This document shows, in pieces, positions 58,991 through 64,000 of a stretch of 64,000 bases of DNA. The translations under genes were made by a program, and so were the position numbers. The notes beneath the pieces were generated by a model that ran no database searches, was not told the origin of the DNA, and saw only the letters and a list, made by a program, of their open reading frames with translations. Source of the stretch: Polytrichum commune. Its lineage: Eukaryota > Streptophyta > Polytrichopsida > Polytrichales > Polytrichaceae. Location of the stretch: assembly GCA_950295325.1 (NCBI GenBank), contig OX485804.1:12834001-12898000 (forward strand), written 5' to 3'. Every line of letters starts with the position of its first letter. Within the stretch, counting starts at the first letter, position 1.

Positions 58991-59266
58991 TTGTGTGAAG
59001 CTCAAAGTGCAATGCTACATTACTTATTTACATACTTACCTAGCTTGAAGATTTCCCTCATTGAGGTCGGTCCCTCTCTTCTCAATGGTAATATGGAATT
59101 GCCAAACTCCAATCTAACAATAAACTCTAGTATTGAAAACTAGCAAAATCCAGAAAAAGTCATATCTCACCGTACACTTCACCAGCTCCAACGATCACCT
59201 CTCCTTACCGCTTCTCCCTGCCAAAATGCCTTGCGAAACTCACACACTACACTCCTCACAACAATA

Positions 59267-59480
59267 ATGCCTCGCCTCACTCTCAAGACTACCGCGAAAC
59301 AAGATTTGAAGGCAAAGGAGAAAGAAGCAAAAGAAGTATGTAAAGACTAACGCGAAACAAGATCTAAAGGCTAAAGAGAAAGAAGCAAAAGAAGGCGTTC
59401 TGAAGGCAAAGGAGAAAGAAGCAAGAGAAGGTTGCGAAGGGATGGGGATGATAGCTTTGATGCAGTCTGCCATCGTGGTG
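59267..59480. repeat. Small coding-like repeat with AAGGAGAAAGAAGCAA units
   Basis: Three spaced copies of AAGGAGAAAGAAGCAA or AAGAGAAAGAAGCAA lie at about 59310-59440. On the plus strand they would encode KAKEKEAKE, but the frame stops. On the minus strand an ATG frame (59473-59240, 77 codons) is rich in Phe, Ser and Leu. Neither is recognisable and I assign no product. Confidence 0.4.
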
Positions 59481-59947
59481 CCGCGTACCTAAACCCTCAA
59501 CCACAAAAAGAGGCGGATGAAGGGTTCAAGGTAAGGTGTGGGAGAACCGGTTAGAACCAGAGCTACCCTTGGGCGACCCAGCTCAGATCCGGTGGGAAAT
59601 GGTGTGGGGTAGCCAATATCCGTCCACTCTTGAACGGGAAGGGATGAAAAACCATAATTAACTTTATAGAAGCGGTTGATTTCCTATACACTTAATTTTT
59701 CCTTCAATTTTTCCTTCAATTATACAACCTAAAATACTAAATTTAAACCGGTAATTTATCAATTACATTAGCCGTCAAATGTCCATGTTCATTGAACCAC
59801 AATGTCTCTCCTTTAACCAATGAGCTGCAGTTTTTGCCCTTAGAATAAAACAATTAGTGTTCATGATGAAGTATGTAGATGCCCACTAACATGGAAAATA
59901 AGTGTTGGAACTGGGGTCACTGATGGAATTGGGCCCTTCCACCTTTC

Positions 59948-60285
59948 AACAAGGCGGGTTGGAGACTTACCTCTCACTTACCTGAGTGGGGTCAATCACG
60001 TGGGTTCCTACATGGTATAAAATATCATTTTTCCAATATTTCAAAGCTCTCCAATGTTCAAAATTCACATACAACAAATTTGAAGAGTATTTGTTTCAAT
60101 CAGCAACATAATTGACTTCTTTCTTTCTAATTTTTTGAGTAAAACAAGTTGTTTATAAAACGATCAGTGACCACAAGTGAATCCAATACAAAAGTTCACA
60201 TCCAAAATTCCCACATTGTCATGCAGGATACAATAATGTATCAACCATACTATAGAGGCAATATATATCCTTAAGAATTTATGCA
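59948..60285 (+). repeat. Third, partial copy of the AP2 downstream flank
   Basis: AAGGCGGGTTGGAGACTTAC, CACTTACCTGAGTGGGGT, ATCAGTGACCACAAGTG and a TATCAACCATACTATA stretch align in order with 40.9-41.25 kb and 46.7-47.06 kb. There is no AP2 gene next to it. Confidence 0.65.
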
Positions 60286-60438
60286 AGTCAAGATGCAAGA
60301 GCAAAGTTTGATCCCGGACTAGAGCACAAACAACAACCAGAGGTGTTGAAATAAGATGAAGATGGGTGCATTTTGGCTATCATATGGACTAGTGGAAACA
60401 GAAGAGAGTACATTATTTTAGATGATCGTGACTTTTAT

Positions 60439-60538
60439 GTCTCTTTGGAAGGATCTGATAAATTAGAACGATACAGAAAAGATTAGCATGGCCCCTACGC
60501 AAGAATGACATGCACAAATAGAGTAATGGTCCAACTTT
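60439..60538 (+). pseudogene. U6 snRNA pseudogene
   Basis: About 100 bases match U6 (GATTAGCATGGCCCCTACGC and CGATACAGAAAAGATTAG), but there are many substitutions. The ACAGAGA box is changed to ACAGAAA, the 5' stem no longer pairs well, and the end runs CCAACTTTAA without a T-run terminator. It is most likely a dead copy. Confidence 0.85.
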
Positions 60539-60539
60539 A

Positions 60540-61905
60540 ACTCTCCATCCTGTTTTCAGTAGAAATTGCACCCACATTGTACAAATCCAGATTTGTTGCC
60601 TGGGAATATTGGGTTACACCACTACACTCCACAAGTGCAAAGATTATGTTGGACCACAATAGAGAAATGACCAAATGACAAGCTGTTGCTGCCCAAAAGA
60701 CCCCAAACTTCTACTCAAATTTGAAATGAATCAACCACAAACCTATGGGACAGCTTTTAACATGGATTGATGAGAGGTACACTCCCATACAACAATTCCC
60801 TCTGATTCAATCAGTAGGGTTGGGTACACAGGTTTTTGGCCAGCATTTGTGCAGCTTATAGTGAAAATTCAAGTTTTCATTCCTGCCCATTAAGTTTGCA
60901 CTTGATGCAGTGTGGTTGATTTCGTGCATAAATAACAAGTTAATGCACTGCACTGCAAATCAAAGCGACTCCAATTCAAGTTCAACAAAAGTGCATATCC
61001 GGTTGTTGGCTGTTGATGGGAGGAGACATGTGCATGCACATTTCGAAGCAACCCTCATCTGATTTAATTGAGTTAACATTTGAGCTCAATGTCTCATTGC
61101 CCTGTATACAACAGCTACAAAATACCAGCCTCGTGAATTTCCTTCTGTAGTGATTGTTCAAAGTCTCAGATAGAGGCATTGACCAGACGAGAGACATGAG
61201 ACATTGGTGAGTCTCACACAAGGAATTAGTTCAAGGTTTGATGTCACAAATGGAATCTCTGTTGCTAGAAATTAGATCTGTGTTGAGCTACCGAGTCCTG
61301 AGAATGCAGGGTTTAGGGTTTAGGGTTTAGGTTCAGAATGCCCAAGTGATAAATATGTAAGCTAAAAAACAAGAGGGGATGAAGGAGTTCATATGGCCTC
61401 CAAAACCCTCACAACAAGACAAGATTTTGCAAAGTTTCTACTTCTTGCCATGCTAAGAAAGACATTACAGTTGCCATTCAGAAAACAGCAGTCAGCAGAA
61501 AAATTTAAAATTTGATTATTTCAACCAGAATTTTTTAAAATAAAAAATAAATAAAACCTGCTTTGCAAAACAGAGCTGGACACCAGAAATATTGCTTTGC
61601 GATTGTGCTTCAATTAATTTTATCACTTTAACCTCCCTAACATCCCTGTGAAGCAGGCTCATGTAGCACTTTGGTGCACAAATAGTGCATACTCCACAAC
61701 CTCTAAAGAGCAGTAACTACGAACTTGAAGAAGCTCCTGAAAAGACTATCGTCTCTAAACCCCAACACTTCTGCTTTTTCAACAAATTTTGGATATTACA
61801 TCAGGTCTAATTTGAGGGCCCAATTGGTTGTTTAGTTGTGAATACACACACAAGCAAGCACTTGGATGAAGAACAAAATCTTCAAGAGACTAGTCTTCTC
61901 GAACG
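60540..61905. other. Spacer downstream of the helicase gene
   Basis: No gene is recognised. Three TTTAGGG telomere-type units lie at about 61309-61331. The part next to 61905 should hold the helicase 3' untranslated region. Confidence 0.45.
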
Positions 61906-61909
61906 CCAC

Positions 61910-63262
61910 TTATCTTGATTTCTTGAATTGTTTCTTAGGCCTGCTGCCACCCTTGTCTTGTCTCCCGGCACCGCCGCCCCGCTTGCCATCATCATCATCA
62001 CCATCTTGGCCCCTCCTCTTCCCCTTCTTCGTTGCATCTTTTTCACGCATATGCATGGTGGCCAGTCTCTGTGCCTCACTAACTTGTTCCAGCAACAACA
62101 ACACCTCCTCTTGCTGGGCGGGAAATTCGTTCAATTTCTTACCAATCAACTCTTCAATCTTCTGATAAAGCTCTACATCATACTGACATACCATAGAGAT
62201 GGCACGCCCCGACCGGCCTGCACGAGCTGTTCTACCTACTCTATGAATATAGTCCTTCGAGTTCGTCGGAATGTCATAGTTGATAACTAAATTCACAGAC
62301 GGTATATCCAAACCCCTACTAGCCACATCTGTGCATATAAGAATACTACAATCCCCAGCCTTGAATTTAGTGAGCGCACCTAACCTTTTAGGCTGACTCA
62401 TCTGACCACTGATGGGGATGGCCACAAACCCTAAATTGCGAAGAATAATTGCAAGCTTCCTGGTTGCTTCACAAGTGCGTGTAAACACCATAGCCGTATT
62501 CCCCGCGAGCTCATTCAAAATATAAACTAAATAACAGTCCTTAAACTTAGCAGGGATGAAGAGATACTCTTGTTTCAAGCTATCCACAGTCGAGTATTTC
62601 GCAGAAACCTCGATTTTCACAGGATTCTTAAGACAAGCTCTCTGGAGCTTCGCAACTTTCGTAGTCATGGTAGCAGAGAACAAGTAAGTTCTCCTCTCCT
62701 TAGGGATAACCTTGAGAATCTCATCAATTTCCTGCTCAAAGTCCATGTTGAGAAGCCTGTCTGCCTCATCCAGCACGAGATACTTAATCGTACGCAGACT
62801 GAACCCTTTTGTATTTTGCAAGTGGTCAACTAACCTTCCTGGAGTGCCAACAACAATGTGCGGCCGCTTCGCCAAACTCACAGACTGCGCCATCATGTCG
62901 ATTCCTCCAACCAGCACCGCACACTTCAAACCAATCCCTGACCCTAGGGCTTCGAACTGCTCTGCTATCTGTATTGCAAGCTCTCGGGTCGGCGACAAAA
63001 CACAGGCAAATAGAGGCTGCGGATTCTCCAGTAGGGCTTGTAAGATTGGGAGTGCAAAGGTGGCTGTCTTACCAGACCCTGTTTGTGCAAGCCCTATGAT
63101 GTCTGTGCCCTTTAGAGCAACAGGGATGGCGTCAACTTGGATCGGTGTTGGTGCTTTCCACCCTAATGCATCGCAAGCTTCCGCGAGCTGCTCGCAAACC
63201 CCTAAACTGCGAAACGATGGTGCTGGCTTCTCATCGCTCTCCTCTGTCGCAGGAGTCCCCAT
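61910..63262 (-). CDS. RH10: DEAD-box ATP-dependent RNA helicase, DDX47/Rrp3 (plant RH10) type
   Basis: One uninterrupted minus-strand exon encodes 450 residues from an ATG at 63262 (A at -3, G at +4) to a TAA at 61912-61910. The open frame reaches 63382, but that codon is TTG, and the family starts shortly before the Q motif, as here. Motifs in order: F17 and Q42 of the Q motif, A59-QTGSGK-T66, P91-TRELA96, TPGRL 140-144, D165-EAD168, S196-AT198, [12 protein letters not shown] near 310-321, and [11 protein letters not shown] 340-350. The [27 protein letters not shown] and [17 protein letters not shown] blocks are specific to the DDX47/Rrp3 group, whose members act in the nucleolus in 18S rRNA processing. 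The C-terminus is basic and low in complexity (KKQFKKSR), as usual. All catalytic residues are present, so the protein looks active. Confidence 0.95.
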   Translation of the reverse strand: MGTPATEESDEKPAPSFRSLGVCEQLAEACDALGWKAPTPIQVDAIPVALKGTDIIGLAQTGSGKTATFALPILQALLENPQPLFACVLSPTRELAIQIAEQFEALGSGIGLKCAVLVGGIDMMAQSVSLAKRPHIVVGTPGRLVDHLQNTKGFSLRTIKYLVLDEADRLLNMDFEQEIDEILKVIPKERRTYLFSATMTTKVAKLQRACLKNPVKIEVSAKYSTVDSLKQEYLFIPAKFKDCYLVYILNELAGNTAMVFTRTCEATRKLAIILRNLGFVAIPISGQMSQPKRLGALTKFKAGDCSILICTDVASRGLDIPSVNLVINYDIPTNSKDYIHRVGRTARAGRSGRAISMVCQYDVELYQKIEELIGKKLNEFPAQQEEVLLLLEQVSEAQRLATMHMREKDATKKGKRRGQDGDDDDGKRGGGAGRQDKGGSRPKKQFKKSR

Positions 63263-63540
63263 CTTGCTACTCCTTGTCGATTTCGATGGCAAAAACTTGA
63301 TCGAATCGAAGCAATCCCGTAGTTGATCGAGACACTCTGCTTCCTCAGCTTGGGGTTTTTGGAACCGCACTCTCTGCCGCAAGGAGTTTTGGGGTTTTCG
63401 CCTTTCGCCTCCCTGCCCGCTTGCCTACCTGCCCGTCTGCCCGCCCCGGCAAAAATATCTAGTGTAGAGATGGCCCGTTATATATGGCCCCGCTATGTAG
63501 ACTAGGAGCTTGGATACAGGCCCCGCTATCTGAACTCAAG
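63263..63540 (-). promoter_or_regulatory. Helicase promoter and leader with repeated GGCCC motifs
   Basis: Upstream of the ATG the DNA is GC-rich. The word GGCCCCGCTAT occurs twice on the plus strand (63486-63496 and 63519-63529), and GGCCCGTTATATATGGCCC lies between about 63473 and 63490. GGCCCA/GGGCC-type elements are common in promoters of plant ribosome-biogenesis genes. The assignment is by position. Confidence 0.45.
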
Positions 63541-63559
63541 CACCTTGGACTGTATGGTA

Positions 63560-63945
63560 CATTAAACATTGTATTTAGTGTCACCGATTCTATTCGTCCT
63601 GCTCAATGCTAATTGGAAACCGCCCATTAGTGTCACCAACATCAAATGTAACCTTAACATTATTTTTCATTCCTTATTTAAATATTAAAAAATGGAAATT
63701 ATAGATTTACAATGTTGTAATTACTGTCACTTATGAAGTGATTTTTCATCCACATTTCAATCATCCATGAGAATATTTCTAATATAGAAATGTTAGGCTG
63801 CAAAGATTTACCAAACTTGGTAAGTGTTTCATTACAAATGTATGTTGGGATGATAATACTTGTAAACTTAGTTATACAAAGTGTTGTAGAGAAGTTGCCA
63901 CAATGATATAAAATACCATATGACACGTAAAATATAATAATTTAA
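63560..63945. repeat. Dispersed repeat with ATTGTATTTAGTGTCACC end, second copy
   Basis: Aligns with 43411-43790 along its length in the same orientation. It sits directly upstream of the helicase promoter. Confidence 0.65.
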
Positions 63946-64000
63946 TGTAGCTATCACCATACACATAGCCCGGAAAATAGCATTTATTTTTTCGGCATCG

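Noticed and set aside
62712..63326. 204-codon plus-strand frame opposite the helicase gene
   Set aside because: It lies wholly antisense to a well-conserved DEAD-box coding sequence; its openness is a by-product of that codon usage and it shows no domain.
63263..63382. Extra 40 residues at the helicase N-terminus
   Set aside because: The first codon is TTG and the family begins close to the Q motif; the ATG at 63262 has a good context.

Overview
This window looks like nuclear DNA of a land plant. The evidence is plant-type spliced genes (a lipid phosphate phosphatase, a non-specific phospholipase C, AP2/ERF and Dof-like transcription factors, a DEAD-box helicase), plant telomere-type TTTAGGG runs, an AT-rich background and dense transposon remains. 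I cannot name the species. The large, transposon-filled spacing suggests a big genome.

Left part (1-17,800): an intronless gene for a protein with two Dof-like zinc fingers and three acidic repeats (2918-4024, +) lies tail-to-tail with a complete seven-exon lipid phosphate phosphatase gene (4439-7383, -). Next come AT-rich spacer, a 0.4-kb tandem duplication, an unrecognised candidate gene near 11.8-12.5 kb, an intact-looking U6 snRNA gene (15597-15699, -) and two copies of a short dispersed repeat.

Transposon block (17,800-35,040): a Tigger/pogo-like transposase relic; a 4.5-kb hAT element (21575-26102) with a perfect 8-bp target duplication, holding a miniature LTR element, transposase fragments and an 84-bp minisatellite; a tRNA-derived SINE with target duplication; a CACTA-like foldback element nested in another CACTA-like element; and a Tourist-like MITE with TAA duplications.

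Gene and duplication block (35,200-48,400): a three-exon non-specific phospholipase C gene (36909-39731, +) is tail-to-tail with an AP2/ERF gene (41562-42392, -). A segment of about 3 kb, from the last phospholipase exon through the AP2 gene, has been duplicated to 43.9-48.4 kb. In the copy the AP2 frame is open while the phospholipase piece is broken.

Right part (48,400-64,000): a 570-bp internally deleted relative of the 4.5-kb hAT element (49026-49595) with its own perfect 8-bp duplication; a second Tigger-like element with both terminal repeats and TA flanks; a degenerate hAT/DUF4371-type transposase; a 116-bp tandem array; a third partial copy of the AP2 downstream flank; a U6 pseudogene; and an intronless DDX47/Rrp3-type DEAD-box helicase gene (61910-63262, -).

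The confident genes have unrelated housekeeping, lipid-signalling and regulatory roles and do not form a pathway. The main interest is the double Dof-like protein, the duplicated AP2 pair and the autonomous/non-autonomous hAT pair. Coordinates of repeats were read by eye and their edges may be off by several bases.
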